From Anaerolineae bacterium (GTDB taxonomy: Bacteria > Chloroflexota > Anaerolineae > Promineifilales > Promineifilaceae), in contig JAHDWK010000019.1 of the NCBI GenBank assembly GCA_023382655.1, forward strand, positions 62,001 to 126,000: a stretch of DNA of 64,000 nucleotides, written 5' to 3'. Both the position numbers and the translations under genes were made by a program. Of the stretch, positions 18,870 to 28,885 are shown in pieces (position 1 is the stretch's first letter; every line of letters starts with the position of its first letter). The notes beneath the pieces were generated by a model. That model did no database searches, was not told where the DNA came from, and saw nothing but the letters and a program-made list of their open reading frames with translations.

Positions 18870-19099
18870 TCAGGCCGATAGCCCCACATCCAACGCAGCC
18901 AGGTCTACCGACAAACCCTGACGCGCCGTCAGTTCCGCAGCCGCCGCTTCGGTAAAGTCGGCCCTGGCGAAGATGGCGTAAAGGAATGGCGTTGCTCAAC
19001 AGCGGCAACGGCCGTTGGCGTAGGCGTCGGTTCAACGCTGGTACAGGCTGCCAGCAGCAAGAAAAGTGAGAACAAGGCAAATAACGGTTTGTGATTCAT
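18870..19099 (-). pseudogene. Chimeric remnant: lipoprotein signal joined to an unrelated C-terminal tail
   Basis: From an ATG at 19099 the minus strand encodes a perfect lipoprotein leader (MNHKPLFALF, then LLLAACTSVEPTPTPTAV). This is nearly the leader of the neighbouring gene at 19107-21310. After the 37-bp repeat (18981-19017) the sensible frame changes and gives AIFARADFTEAAAAELTARQ and SVDLAALDVGLSA before the stop at 18870-18872. The tail resembles the C-terminus of some AAA/DUF234-type ATPases, which is uncertain. The remaining gap (18643-18869) holds nothing I recognise. Confidence 0.5.
18981..19017. repeat. 37-bp dispersed repeat, copy 2
   Basis: Matches 9613-9649 at 35 of 37 positions and includes ACGGCCGT. 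It lies at the point where the lipoprotein-leader remnant changes frame into another gene tail, so the repeat may mark a recombination or insertion junction. Confidence 0.6.
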
Positions 19100-19106
19100 A
19101 GCAAGT

Positions 19107-21310
19107 TTACGGGATGCCCCACAGTTGAACTAATCCATCAAGAGAGGCTGAAACGAGGAAATATCCATTTGGCGCAAAGGCTAAAGCTGTAATTTTTTGA
19201 TCGCCCAGAGTATGGAATAGTTCTCCATCGTTCACCAGCCATACATCCAGAGAGCCGTTAAATTTATCACCCAACCCTGAAATCAACAGTTGCCCATCAG
19301 GGGAGAAGGCAGTTGTAGTTGTTCGATGACCTTCCCATCTATTTGAGAAATCTTCACTCGGATTGATTTGCCACAGACGCAGCGGGCTGCCAGCAATGGC
19401 AAAGTCACTTCCTACAGGAGAACCTGCCAGATCGTTCACAAAATTGATTGGCTCAGACACATGTTGAAGAACACCATCCGACAAATTCCATACGCCGACT
19501 GAATTAAAAAACCGACCAACTATTATTGGCTCAGTAGATGGCAAATACCAATCCCAGACTCGCATTGGGGTAAACTCACTTTCGTTGGGAAGTAATCCGT
19601 CAATCATGTAATTCTCTAGTTGACCTGATAGTATACCCTCCGGTACCTGCCACACGTTTAGCTGGCAATCTAATCCGGCAGAAATTAACCGCTCGCCGGA
19701 AAGCGAGAAAGTTAAGGCTGTAATGACATCGGTGTGACTATTGAGGTTTTTGAGTAGTGAGCCATCGCCGGTTGCACGAAATTCAATACGGCCGTCCGCA
19801 TAACCAAGTGCAAAAGTTGTGCTATCAGGTGAAATCGCAACGCGCACCGCCGGGTAGCGTTGGGTCACCACACCATCAGCCACGTTAGCCACCTTGACCT
19901 CATCCAGATATTGCACAGCAAGCATCTGATTATCTGGCGAAACAACGAGATCCAGAATGGGCGATTCATACGCATCCACTTCGTCCAGCACAGAACCATC
20001 ACGGATACTGCGAATTTGCAAACGGCCGTCCTGAAAACCAGCAACCCATGTTTCCCCGTCTGGTAAAAAAGCAATATCTACAACTCCTTCCTCCAAAGTG
20101 TAAAGCTGCTGGCCTGTATCTAGTCGGTAAAATTGAATACTTGTATTTTCTTTGACATTCCCTCCAAAACCCACGTCGTTATATTTCAACGCGGTAATTT
20201 GTGTTTCCGGCGAGAATTCAAACTGCCAGGCTTGAGGTGGCGTCGGTGGATCTGCGAAATAAATCGGCACGTTGCATGCCCCCTCAATTCTTTCGGAAAG
20301 CAATGCAATCGGTGGTACAGTCAATAGTAGCTGACCATCAATTCCTTGCTGAAACTCTACCCGTCCCGTTGTCCCATTGGGATACGAAGGTAGATTCATA
20401 AGAATCGGCTCATCAGTCTCTGAAAACCCTACATCAGCGATGATCGAATCCGACGCCTTTTGCTCACCTTGCTCGGCAACTGTATACAAAATTGGGCCGA
20501 TCTCCCTGAGTAATACACTATTCGGCCAGCTAAACAGCGACAGCGTTTTATAATCCCAAACAGCCAGTTTATCTTCGTCGTGAGAAAACTCTATGCCAAA
20601 GGCATCTTCAAACACCTGTAAAACCTCGCCATTACTAACCAGCCATACTTCAACACCGTTTTCACTGACAACAGCCAGGGTTTCACTATTTGGGGCAAAT
20701 TGTAACTGCCATGTTTGTTGAGGTTTTGAAAAAAGTAATGTTCCATTACCCATATCCCAGACCTGTGTAATCCCCGCATCTAGTCCCAATGCAACCTTGC
20801 TGCCGTCAGAAGAAATATCAATAACAGTTACACTGGCTGGTGTTTGCAGATAGCTTGGTTCAGCCTGCAAGTTTTGGGCATTGTGAATGTAGACCCCTGT
20901 AGTAGCGGCTACGGCAACCCAACGGCCGTCACCCGACACTGCCACATCGTTAATCACCCCCCGTCCCCAACGGGCCAGTTCCGTTAATTGGTGGGCGTTT
21001 TCGGGGGAGATGATGGCGCTTGGTTGGGGCACGGCCGTACCCGCCGCCACCCACATCGGCACAGTCGGCGTCGGTTCAGGGGTGTGGGTCGGGGTAGCAG
21101 GCACGGCCGTATGCGTGGGCACGGCCGTACCCGTTGGCGTTTCAGTGGGGCTGTTTGCGGTTGTGGGAACAGGGGGTATAGTGCGGGTAGGCGGTACGGC
21201 CGTGACGTTCAGAGCGGCAACGGCCGTTAGGGTAGGTGTGGGTTCAACGCTGGTACAGGCTGCAGCAGCAGGGACAAAAAAAGCGTGGCGAAAAACAGTT
21301 GGCGACTCAT
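19107..21310 (-). CDS. WD40-type beta-propeller lipoprotein with a lipobox frameshift
   Basis: About 720 residues of repeated WD40-like blades follow a Thr/Pro/Val-rich linker (examples VIDISSDGSKVALGL, LQFAPNSETLAVV, VAFSPDG-like TAFSPDGQLLISGLGD). Propellers of this kind are interaction platforms outside the membrane. The natural leader is MSRQLFFATLFLSLLL from an ATG at 21310, but the body is one frame off. Restoring one base near 21263 gives LLLAAC-TSVEPTP, exactly as in the paralogous leader at 19099. Either the gene is inactivated or there is a sequencing error. An in-frame start near 21401 lacks a signal peptide. Confidence 0.75.
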
Positions 21311-21427
21311 GGCGAAATTGTACCGCCATTCCCGCTCCTGACCATGCCCCCACCCTACGCTTGCCCGGCTGTATGCAGATGAAAGAGAGGTGGTTCCGCA
21401 AGATTTTGTGTGGGCCATCCCGTTACA

Positions 21428-21478
21428 TGAGGCATGAGGCTTCTCTGGTCACGCATCACTTGTCACGCATCACGCATC
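21428..21478. repeat. Word-hairpin (GCATGAGGC / CACGCATC type), weak
   Basis: Reiterated ATGAGGC words are followed by TCACGCATCAC words between the lipoprotein start and the xylB stop. Pairing is imperfect. The same words make a better hairpin at 47871-47935. Confidence 0.45.
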
Positions 21479-21490
21479 CCAGTTCTGTCC

Positions 21491-22975
21491 TCAAAGAGCC
21501 TGAAAAATTGGCCGCAGAGCGGGGTATAGCGCCCGATAATGGGGGTAGATCGTCTGGTAACTGGCGGATTGCGGGCCGGGGGTGGTCGCCCCGGTGATCT
21601 GGATAACTGCCTTACACGCTTCTTCCACGCTGGCAAACGCGCCCGCGCCGGTCGCCGCCAGCAGCGCCGCGCCATAGGCCGCGCCTTCGGCGGTGTTCAC
21701 CGTCACCAGTTCAGCGGCAAATACATCGGCCAGGATTTGCCGCCAGAGTGGACTTTTGGCCCCGCCGCCAGCAATACGTACCTGGGTTACGGCCGTCATG
21801 CCCGCCCCCTTCATCAGTTCAAAACTATCCCGCAGACCAAAGGCGACCCCTTCCAATACGGCGCGGGTCAGGTGGGCACGGCCGTGCCGCACCGTCAGCC
21901 CCACAAACGCCCCCCGCGCTAACGGGTCAGGGTGTGGTGTGCGTTCGCCCGTCAGGTAGGGCAAAAAGAGCAGGCCATCACTGCCAGGGGGGATGGTTGC
22001 CGCTTCATTCACCAGATCGCCAAACTCAACGCCAGGAGCCAGAGCATCACGGAACCAGCGCAGGCTGCCCGCCGCCGAGAGCATCACGCCCATAAAGTGC
22101 CATTTACCGGGCACGGCGTGGCAAAACGCATGGAGACGGCCGTCCGGTTCAATCGCCGGTGTATCCGTCGTCGCAAAGACCACGCCGGATGTGCCCAGGC
22201 TGAGGGCGACAATGCCTTCCTCAACAGCACCAACCCCAACGCCGTTGGCGGCCTGGTCGCCGCCACCGCCCACGACAGGAATGCCGGCAGGCAATCCGGT
22301 TGCTTCGGCTGCGGCGGCTGAGAGATGGCCGGTCACGGCCGTACCCTCAAACGTCGGTGGCAGCCAGGCGGGATCAATTTCCAGAGCCGCCAGCACTTCC
22401 GGCGACCAGTCGCGCTGTTTCAGGTCAAAGAGAATCGTGCCCGCACCGTCGGCTTTGTCTATGGCAAATTCGCCGGTCAGTTGGTAACGCACATAATCTT
22501 TGGGCAGCAGAATGTGGGCAATTTGGGCGTAAATGTGCGGCTCTTCCTGCTGCACCCACAGGATTTTGGGGGCGGTGAAGCCGGTAAGGGCGTCATTGCC
22601 GGTAATCTGGATGAGCCGCTCCTTGCCCAGGCGGGCGCGGATGTCGTCACATTGGGCGGCGGTGCGCTGGTCGTTCCAGAGGATGGCCGGGCGCAGGACG
22701 GCCCCGTGCTTGTCCAACAAAACCAGGCCGTGCATCTGCCCGGTAAGGCCGATGGCGCGGATGTGGTGGGGGGATACGGCCGTGTCCGCCATCACCTGCC
22801 GGATAGCCGCTACCGTGCCCTGCCACCACAAATCTGGAGCCTGTTCGCTCCACAACGGCCGTGGCGTTTCATAGCCATATTCCGCCGCCGCCACACCCAC
22901 TACCGCGCCCAATTCGTCCATCAACAACGCCTTCGTCGCCGTCGTTGAACTGTCAATGCCTAGAAAATAGTCCAT
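21491..22975 (-). CDS. xylB: Xylulokinase
   Basis: A 494-residue FGGY-family sugar kinase that phosphorylates D-xylulose for the pentose-phosphate pathway. GIDSSTTATKALLMD (N-terminal phosphate-binding), GLTGQMHGLVLLD (the xylulokinase-specific MHG segment), ILWNDQRT, GGGGDQAANGVGVGAV and the adenosine motif in RIAGGGAKSPLWRQILADV are all present. Length is normal. It is the last gene of the minus-strand xylan cluster and is separated from xylA by a HicBA pair. Confidence 0.93.
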   Translation of the reverse strand: MDYFLGIDSSTTATKALLMDELGAVVGVAAAEYGYETPRPLWSEQAPDLWWQGTVAAIRQVMADTAVSPHHIRAIGLTGQMHGLVLLDKHGAVLRPAILWNDQRTAAQCDDIRARLGKERLIQITGNDALTGFTAPKILWVQQEEPHIYAQIAHILLPKDYVRYQLTGEFAIDKADGAGTILFDLKQRDWSPEVLAALEIDPAWLPPTFEGTAVTGHLSAAAAEATGLPAGIPVVGGGGDQAANGVGVGAVEEGIVALSLGTSGVVFATTDTPAIEPDGRLHAFCHAVPGKWHFMGVMLSAAGSLRWFRDALAPGVEFGDLVNEAATIPPGSDGLLFLPYLTGERTPHPDPLARGAFVGLTVRHGRAHLTRAVLEGVAFGLRDSFELMKGAGMTAVTQVRIAGGGAKSPLWRQILADVFAAELVTVNTAEGAAYGAALLAATGAGAFASVEEACKAVIQITGATTPGPQSASYQTIYPHYRALYPALRPIFQAL

Positions 22976-23006
22976 GATTACCGCTCTAAAATGATTTCCA
23001 AGTGGG

Positions 23007-23231
23007 TCACTCTACTTCAAATAGCGCACGAGGCAGCCCTGATTGACGAATGATAGAACGTAACGCCCCCTGGCGTATTTCTTTATGGTTGGGAACAGGC
23101 ACAGTGGTCGTCGAATTCGCTATTCGCCTCTGCACGATGATGTGACTACCCTGTTGTCGCACCTGGACGAAACCTTGTTCTTCGAGAATTTTGCATACTT
23201 CTCGCCCGGATAGATTACGTAATTTACCCAA
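23007..23231 (-). CDS. hicA: HicA-type mRNA interferase toxin
   Basis: A 74-residue HicA-like protein: a dsRBD-like fold with the catalytic His in QGSHIIVQR and the typical LSGREVCKILEEQGF opening and VPVPNHKEIRQGALRSII body. HicA toxins cleave mRNA when not bound by HicB. It overlaps the end of hicB by 8 bp, which indicates translational coupling with the antitoxin made first. Confidence 0.88.
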   Translation of the reverse strand: MGKLRNLSGREVCKILEEQGFVQVRQQGSHIIVQRRIANSTTTVPVPNHKEIRQGALRSIIRQSGLPRALFEVE

Positions 23232-23451
23232 CGGGAACCATCACCTGGGTGATAAAGATTTCAGACTGCAACCGTCGCTCTACTTCTGATGGATCAGCTT
23301 CTTCCAGGAACAGTTCAATAGCTTCAATCAGGTTTTGCCGGGCTTCCTCGACGGTATCACCCTGGCTGGCAATATCCAGCTCAGGGCAGAGGGCCACAAA
23401 CCCATCATCTTCTCGTTCAATCACGGCCGTAAACTGCTGAAATTGTCTCAT
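23224..23451 (-). CDS. hicB: HicB-type antitoxin
   Basis: A 75-residue HicB-like protein with the partial RNase-H fold (FTAVIEREDDGFVALCPELDIASQGDT, EEARQNLIEAIELFLEEA). It has no obvious DNA-binding tail, so it may neutralise the toxin without acting as repressor. It is transcribed before hicA, inside the xylose gene run between xylA and xylB. Confidence 0.87.
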   Translation of the reverse strand: MRQFQQFTAVIEREDDGFVALCPELDIASQGDTVEEARQNLIEAIELFLEEADPSEVERRLQSEIFITQVMVPVG

Positions 23452-23478
23452 AACCTTTCCTTACATGTAGCTTTCAGG

Positions 23479-23512
23479 CCTGACAGGTTTTTGATCTGAA
23501 AAAACTGTCAGG
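23479..23512. terminator. Terminator-like hairpin with A/T tails
   Basis: CCTGACAG followed by GTTTTT (23479-23492) pairs with AAAAAACTGTCAGG (23499-23512), with one mismatch in 14. It lies between the xylA stop and hicB. A stem extended by A-T pairs suits a bidirectional terminator and would separate xylA from hicBA-xylB transcription. Confidence 0.6.
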
Positions 23513-23539
23513 TCTCCAGAGGAACTGAACACTTACATG

Positions 23540-24700
23540 TTACCGCACACCTAACAGCAGTTCAACCGTGAGCTGATCCAACCGTTCGTAGGGTTGGCCT
23601 TTGGCGGCGATGGCTTCGCGGTCAAAGCTGTGGGCCTTGAGCGCGGCGGCTTTGGCGCGGGAATACGCGCCTTTGTAGCTATCCATGCTGCCGTCATCGG
23701 CCGTGATCTCGGCGATGAGATCTTGAATTTCGGCATCTTCATTCCACTGCGCCGCTTTCTCCTTCAGGATGAGATAGGTGCGCATACAACCCCGGGCAAA
23801 TGCCTTCACGTCTTCGTAATCAGAGGAGCGGTAGGCGTGGGCGTCAAAGTGGCGGCTGCCCGCATAACCCACATCTTCCAGGAACTTGACCAGGAAGAAG
23901 GCGGATTTGATATTGGCCGCGCCGAAGCGGAAATCCTGGTCATACCGGCCAATCATCTGATCGTTCAGGTCAATGTGGAACAGTTTGCCCATATCCCACG
24001 CCTGGGCGATGGCATGGACGAAGTTCAGCCCGGCCATCGTGTCATGGGCCACTTCCGGGTTCAGGCCCACCATCTCCGGGTGATCGAGCGTCTCAATAAA
24101 GGCCAGCATCGCGCCCACGTTGGGCAGGTATAGGTCGCCGCGTGGTTCGTTGGGTTTTGGTTCCAGGGCAAATTTCAGGTCGTACCCTTGATCCAGCACA
24201 TATTCGCAGAGGAAGTTGAGCGATTCGCGGAACCATTTCCCGGCGTCGAGCGGATTTTTCCCGGCGTCCGTTTCGGCGCCTTCGCGGCCGCCCCAAAAGA
24301 CGTAGGTGGTGGCGCCAAATTCCACGCCCAGGTCAATGGCGTTCATGGTCCTTTGCAGGGCATAGGCGCGCACTTTAGCGTCATTGCTGGTGAAAGCGCC
24401 GTCACGAAAAATGGCGCTTCTGAACAAATCGGTGGTAGCCATGGGCACCACAATGCCCGTGTCATCCAGGGCTTTGCGGAACAATTTTTTAATCTCGGCC
24501 GCCTCGCCAGGGGTGGCATCAATAGGGATGAGGTCGGTATCGTGAAAGTTGACGCCATACGCGCCCACTTCGCTCAGGAGGTGAACGATTTCAGCCGGGG
24601 ACAATTCTTTGCGCACCGGTTCGCCAAAGGGGTCACGGCCCGTACTGCCGACCGTCCACAGACCGAAGGTAAATTTGTGTTCAGGTTGGGGGGTGTACAT
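23540..24700 (-). CDS. xylA: Xylose isomerase
   Basis: A 386-residue class I (Actinobacteria-type) xylose isomerase that converts D-xylose to D-xylulose. NFHDTDLIP supplies His53 and Asp56, [13 protein letters not shown] a metal Glu, and [16 protein letters not shown] and [12 protein letters not shown] the other metal sites. The frame opens at 24712, but GGAG inside that extension precedes the ATG at 24700, which also gives the usual N-terminus. It is 84 bp downstream of the GH43 gene in the same direction. Confidence 0.95.
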   Translation of the reverse strand: MYTPQPEHKFTFGLWTVGSTGRDPFGEPVRKELSPAEIVHLLSEVGAYGVNFHDTDLIPIDATPGEAAEIKKLFRKALDDTGIVVPMATTDLFRSAIFRDGAFTSNDAKVRAYALQRTMNAIDLGVEFGATTYVFWGGREGAETDAGKNPLDAGKWFRESLNFLCEYVLDQGYDLKFALEPKPNEPRGDLYLPNVGAMLAFIETLDHPEMVGLNPEVAHDTMAGLNFVHAIAQAWDMGKLFHIDLNDQMIGRYDQDFRFGAANIKSAFFLVKFLEDVGYAGSRHFDAHAYRSSDYEDVKAFARGCMRTYLILKEKAAQWNEDAEIQDLIAEITADDGSMDSYKGAYSRAKAAALKAHSFDREAIAAKGQPYERLDQLTVELLLGVR

Positions 24701-24740
24701 AATTTTCTCCATATTGTGGTGCTAAAGGGATCAGGAGATC

Positions 24741-24785
24741 GGGAGATTTGGAGATTAGGAGATTGATCAGACAATCTCCCAATCT
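24741..24785. repeat. Word-hairpin (GGAGATT / AATCTCC)
   Basis: Several GGAGATT-type words are followed by CAATCTCCCAATCTC in the gap between the GH43 stop and the xylA start. The end overlaps the GH43 stop codon. It belongs to the same word class as 32877-32921. Confidence 0.5.
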
Positions 24786-26338
24786 CATTCTTCCAATCCT
24801 ACATATTCAAACCAATCAAAACTGGCATCGTTGGCGCTCTCACGGCCGTTGCTGCTGGCATACAGACCGATATATGCACCGACAAAGCCGCCCGCTACCG
24901 GGGTGCTGAGGATACGGCCATCTACGCCGCCGGCTACCAATTCCCATCTATCCGGTTCTGAGGCCACATAAAAGCGGTAATCCTGTTCATGCCCGGTCAC
25001 TTTTAGAAAGAATGTGCCCGGTTGGATGGGGCGTTGGGCGATGACCTCTTCCTCTCCTTGCGCCCGTTTGATCAGGCTGATGACCGGCCCGTCAGCCTGG
25101 GTAACAACAAAACGAAAGTGAAAGTTGTTGTTTTGCAGCAGCACCAGACCGGCACATTCGTGTTCGTTTTGCGGAGTGAAGGTCACGGCCGTGGCCGCCA
25201 TAAAATGAATATGCTGCTGCCGTCGGCCGACAAAACTGGGATTGGCCCATTCGCTGAGCTGCGCCGGGCGCAGTTTCAATGACAAATGCCCAGGGCGTTC
25301 ACGCAGGCTCCAAAAGTCGTCACGCGGCGTGCGCAGGAAGTTCCATTCATCGGCCAGCGTAGATGAGTCGAAGTCATCACGCGCCGGGCGCGCGGGCCAG
25401 GGATGGGGCGGCAAGTTGGGCAGCGGATAGTCCGTTTCCACGCGCCCGGTTCCCGGACTGGCAATCGGCCAGCCATCTTCCCAGCGCACCGGAACCAGGA
25501 ACGTCTCCCGGCCCAGATTGTAGAAGTAGCCGCCATACGGCCGCATCGCCAGCAGCACCGCCCACCAATCGCCGTTTTGGGTCTGCACCAGGTCGGCGTG
25601 GCCTGTGCCGACGATAGGGTAGTCCAGCCCCAGGTGGCGGTGCGTCAGGATGGGGTTGCCGGGATTGCCCACATACGGCCCGGTGATGTGCTCGCTGCGG
25701 GCGATGGCGACGGCATGATGGTGGGCGGTGCCACCTTCGGCCGTGAGCAGGTAATAGAGGCCGTCTATCTTGTAAATGTGTGGTGCTTCTGACCAGACCA
25801 CCCCTTTGACCGCGCCATCCCAAATGACTATCGGTTCGCCGACCAACTGCATCTGCTTCAGGTCTAGCTCCCGAACATAGACCTCGGTATGGCCGCGATA
25901 ATGACCTTCTTCCACCAGGTTTGTCCCACAATACCAGGCACGGCCGTCGTCATCAAAAAGCAGCGAAGGGTCAATGCCGGGGGCGGCGTCCAGCCAATAT
26001 GGTTCAGACCAGGGGCCGGCCGGATCGCTGGCCGTGACGATGAAGTTGCCGGATGTGGTACGGCCGTCTACCAGCGTATTGATGAGGTAAAACAGCCCGT
26101 TGGCGTAACGAATGGTGGGGGCGTACAGGCCGCCGGACGGTCGTATGCCATCCAGATCAAGCTGCGACGGCCGATCTAGCACATGCCCAATCTGCCGCCA
26201 ATGCACCAGGTCACGACTATGGAAAATGGGCAGGCCGGGGAAATACTCAAACGTGGACGTAACCAGATAATAATCTTCCCCCACCCGGCAAATAGACGGG
26301 TCGGGATAACAACCAGAGAGAATGGGATTTTGAAACAT
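24785..26338 (-). CDS. GH43 family beta-xylosidase / arabinofuranosidase
   Basis: A 517-residue five-bladed propeller glycosidase with a C-terminal beta-sandwich (from about residue 320, DFDSSTLADEWNFLRTP). The catalytic base is Asp13 (GCYPDPSI) and the general acid is Glu184 (VVWSEAPHIYK). SSGGLYAPTIRYANG-like text is typical of subfamilies acting on xylo-oligosaccharides. There is no signal peptide, so it trims imported oligomers in the cytoplasm. The start at 26338 (MFQNPIL) is preferred over 26389 because the family begins there, although the Shine-Dalgarno is weak. Confidence 0.9.
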   Translation of the reverse strand: MFQNPILSGCYPDPSICRVGEDYYLVTSTFEYFPGLPIFHSRDLVHWRQIGHVLDRPSQLDLDGIRPSGGLYAPTIRYANGLFYLINTLVDGRTTSGNFIVTASDPAGPWSEPYWLDAAPGIDPSLLFDDDGRAWYCGTNLVEEGHYRGHTEVYVRELDLKQMQLVGEPIVIWDGAVKGVVWSEAPHIYKIDGLYYLLTAEGGTAHHHAVAIARSEHITGPYVGNPGNPILTHRHLGLDYPIVGTGHADLVQTQNGDWWAVLLAMRPYGGYFYNLGRETFLVPVRWEDGWPIASPGTGRVETDYPLPNLPPHPWPARPARDDFDSSTLADEWNFLRTPRDDFWSLRERPGHLSLKLRPAQLSEWANPSFVGRRQQHIHFMAATAVTFTPQNEHECAGLVLLQNNNFHFRFVVTQADGPVISLIKRAQGEEEVIAQRPIQPGTFFLKVTGHEQDYRFYVASEPDRWELVAGGVDGRILSTPVAGGFVGAYIGLYASSNGRESANDASFDWFEYVGLEE

Positions 26339-26359
26339 TGCACACTTTATTTGAGGTGG

Positions 26360-26392
26360 AGATTGGTTCAATCTTGGAGATTGAACCAATCT
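26360..26392. terminator. 15-bp perfect palindromic hairpin
   Basis: AGATTGGTTCAATCT (26360-26374) and its exact complement (26378-26392) flank a 3-base loop between the GH3 stop and the GH43 start. It would fold tightly in the polycistronic mRNA and could terminate, stabilise or be processed. Confidence 0.65.
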
Positions 26393-26400
26393 GAAAACTC

Positions 26401-28764
26401 CTAAACAACCTGCACCTCGCTGAAGAATTTTTTGCTCGCCAAAATCTCTTGTGTTTCGCCCACAATTTCGATTTCGGTACGCAAATGAATATCTTCAGAC
26501 GATGTGCCGATCATCAATTCAATAATGCCGGGTTCCACCACATAGGCCATGTTGGGATTATAAAAACCAAGCTGGTTCACAAATAAGGTGAAGGTTACAG
26601 TACGGGACGCACCGGCGGGCACGGCCACACGTTTGAACCCTTTGAGTTCTTTCAACGGCCGTGTCAAACTCGCCACCTTATCGCGCACATACAACTGCAC
26701 CACCTCATCTCCATCCCGCACCCCGGTATTGGTGACGGTCAGGCTGATTTGCACAGCTTCACCGGCGGCCACTTTGCGTTTGTCCATTTGCAGACCGGAC
26801 AGTTCAAACCGGGTGTAGCTCAGCCCAAAACCAAACGGCCAGAGCGGCTTGTTGCTCATATCCACATAGGTCGTCTTCCAATGGGATTTGCCGCCGGACG
26901 GTTTGTGGTTGTAATAAATGGGCACCTGCCCCACATGACGCGGCACGGTAATGGGTAGCTTGCCGCCCGGATTCACGTCGCCAAACAAAACATCGGCGAC
27001 CGCTTCTGCCCCTTCTTCACCGGGCAGCCACGCTTCCACAATGGCCGGAATGTGTTCGGCGGCCCAGGTGGTGGTGAGGGGACGGCCGTTGACCAACACC
27101 AACACCACCGGCGTCCCCGTCGCTGCCACCGCTTCCAACAACTCCTGCTGCACCCCAGTCAAATCCAGATCCGCCTGATCGCGCGCTTCGCCACAGGTAC
27201 AATCATCCGTCAGCCCGGACTTGCCACCCAACATGACCAATGCCACGTCTGCCTGCTGCGCGGCAGCCACCGCCTCGGCAAAACCGGAACGATCCTCGCC
27301 CAATACCTCACAGCCGGGGGCAAAAATCAACTCCGTCTCTGGCGAAACTTTATCACCTAACGCCTGCAAAATCGTGTTCATTTCCACAAATGCGGCGTCA
27401 ATTTCCATCACATCGGGGACGGGCATGGCCATGCCCAACATCGTTTGCTGGCGCGCGGCCATCAGACTTTCAATATGGCAGATATAGGCATAATCGCCCA
27501 CCAAATGGCGGGTGGAATTGGCCTGCGGCCCAATGACGGCGATCTTGCCGGTTGTTTTGGACAAGGGCAGCAAATCACCCGCGTTTTTGAGCAGGATGAT
27601 CGATTGTTGGGCAATTTCCCGCGCCAACTGCCGTTCGGACGGTGTGTCAAACTCCACGACACTGGCATCCACAAACGGATTTTCAAACAGCCCCAATTCA
27701 AATTTTTGGGTGAGCAACCGGGCCACGCTTTGGTCAACGATGGCTTCGTCAATCAGGCCGCGTTCGACCGCTTCTTTAAGAGGGGTACCGTAACAATCCG
27801 TACTCGGCAGTTCAATATCCAGCCCCGCCGTCAGTGCGCGCACGGCCGAATCCATCTGATTATCCGTCATGTGATGCGCTCTTTCTAGCTGGTCAACGGC
27901 AAAATAATCTGACACCACCACACCATCAAAACCCCATTCCTGGCGCAAAATTTTGTTCAGCAGCAGATCACTGGCGGCACAGGGGATGCCGTCCAGTTCG
28001 TTGTACCCATTCATCACCGACTGCAAATTCGCCTCTTTGACGGCCGCTTCAAACGGGGCCAAATACACCTCACGCAGTTCCCGCTCTGGAATGTGCGCCG
28101 GATTCCAATTTAAGCCGCCATCCGGTATGCCGTATCCCACAAAGTGCTTGGCCGTAGCAATAATGCCCTCCTGCCAGTTTTCCCCTTGTAAACGATGCAC
28201 ATAATAAACGCCCATAAGGGAGACAAGATAAGGATCTTCGCCAAATGTTTCCTCCACGCGCCCCCAACGCGGATCACGCACCACATCCAGCAGAGGGGAG
28301 AGACCTTGATGCGCTCCGACCGTTTTCATCTGATGGCGGACTACCTCGGCCATGGCCCCGGTCAATTCTGGCTGCCACGTGCTGGCCAGGCCAATAATTT
28401 GCGGGAAGCAGGTGGCGTTGCGGGCCATGTAACCACTGCAACACTCTTCATGGACGATGGCCGGAATTTGCAGGCGGGTATGGTCTATCAGATATTGTTG
28501 AATCTGGTTTGCCAGGGCTGCGCCTTCTTTGGGTTTCAGGCTGCTGGCCCCGGCCAGACGGGTGATATGTCCCAACCCGTGGCCCATCAATTCCTGCGCT
28601 TTGGCCTCATCAAAAACCATGTCGGTCAGCAGCTCAAACACCCAGGCGCTGCCCAACTGGGCCAATTTTTCATCGAGGGTCATCCGCGCCAACAAGTCGG
28701 CGACCCGTTCGGCCGTAGCCCTGTTGGGGTCCTGGTATATGAATTTTGTTTCAACTATTTGCAT
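26401..28764 (-). CDS. GH3 family beta-glycosidase (probable beta-xylosidase/beta-glucosidase)
   Basis: A 787-residue cytoplasmic GH3 enzyme. The TIM-barrel half has LLDVVRDPRWGRVEETFGEDPYL and the nucleophile Asp286 (VVVSDYFAVDQ). The second half has the alpha/beta sandwich (LLPLSKTTGKIAVIGPQA) and VLFGDVNPGGKLPITVP. A C-terminal fibronectin III-like domain runs from FELSGLQMDKRKV to the end. Location between the oligosaccharide importer and GH43/xylA suggests action on xylo-oligosaccharides; a glucosidase cannot be excluded. Confidence 0.9.
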   Translation of the reverse strand: MQIVETKFIYQDPNRATAERVADLLARMTLDEKLAQLGSAWVFELLTDMVFDEAKAQELMGHGLGHITRLAGASSLKPKEGAALANQIQQYLIDHTRLQIPAIVHEECCSGYMARNATCFPQIIGLASTWQPELTGAMAEVVRHQMKTVGAHQGLSPLLDVVRDPRWGRVEETFGEDPYLVSLMGVYYVHRLQGENWQEGIIATAKHFVGYGIPDGGLNWNPAHIPERELREVYLAPFEAAVKEANLQSVMNGYNELDGIPCAASDLLLNKILRQEWGFDGVVVSDYFAVDQLERAHHMTDNQMDSAVRALTAGLDIELPSTDCYGTPLKEAVERGLIDEAIVDQSVARLLTQKFELGLFENPFVDASVVEFDTPSERQLAREIAQQSIILLKNAGDLLPLSKTTGKIAVIGPQANSTRHLVGDYAYICHIESLMAARQQTMLGMAMPVPDVMEIDAAFVEMNTILQALGDKVSPETELIFAPGCEVLGEDRSGFAEAVAAAQQADVALVMLGGKSGLTDDCTCGEARDQADLDLTGVQQELLEAVAATGTPVVLVLVNGRPLTTTWAAEHIPAIVEAWLPGEEGAEAVADVLFGDVNPGGKLPITVPRHVGQVPIYYNHKPSGGKSHWKTTYVDMSNKPLWPFGFGLSYTRFELSGLQMDKRKVAAGEAVQISLTVTNTGVRDGDEVVQLYVRDKVASLTRPLKELKGFKRVAVPAGASRTVTFTLFVNQLGFYNPNMAYVVEPGIIELMIGTSSEDIHLRTEIEIVGETQEILASKKFFSEVQVV

Positions 28765-28885
28765 CTTTTTGCCTCATAGGGTTAGGAAAGATGGGGATGG
28801 GATACGGCCGTGTGCACCATACGCCATTTTAGACGCGACCGGTTTTTACCAAAGCAAGCGTCTGCTCAGAAACTTTAAGAACCTG

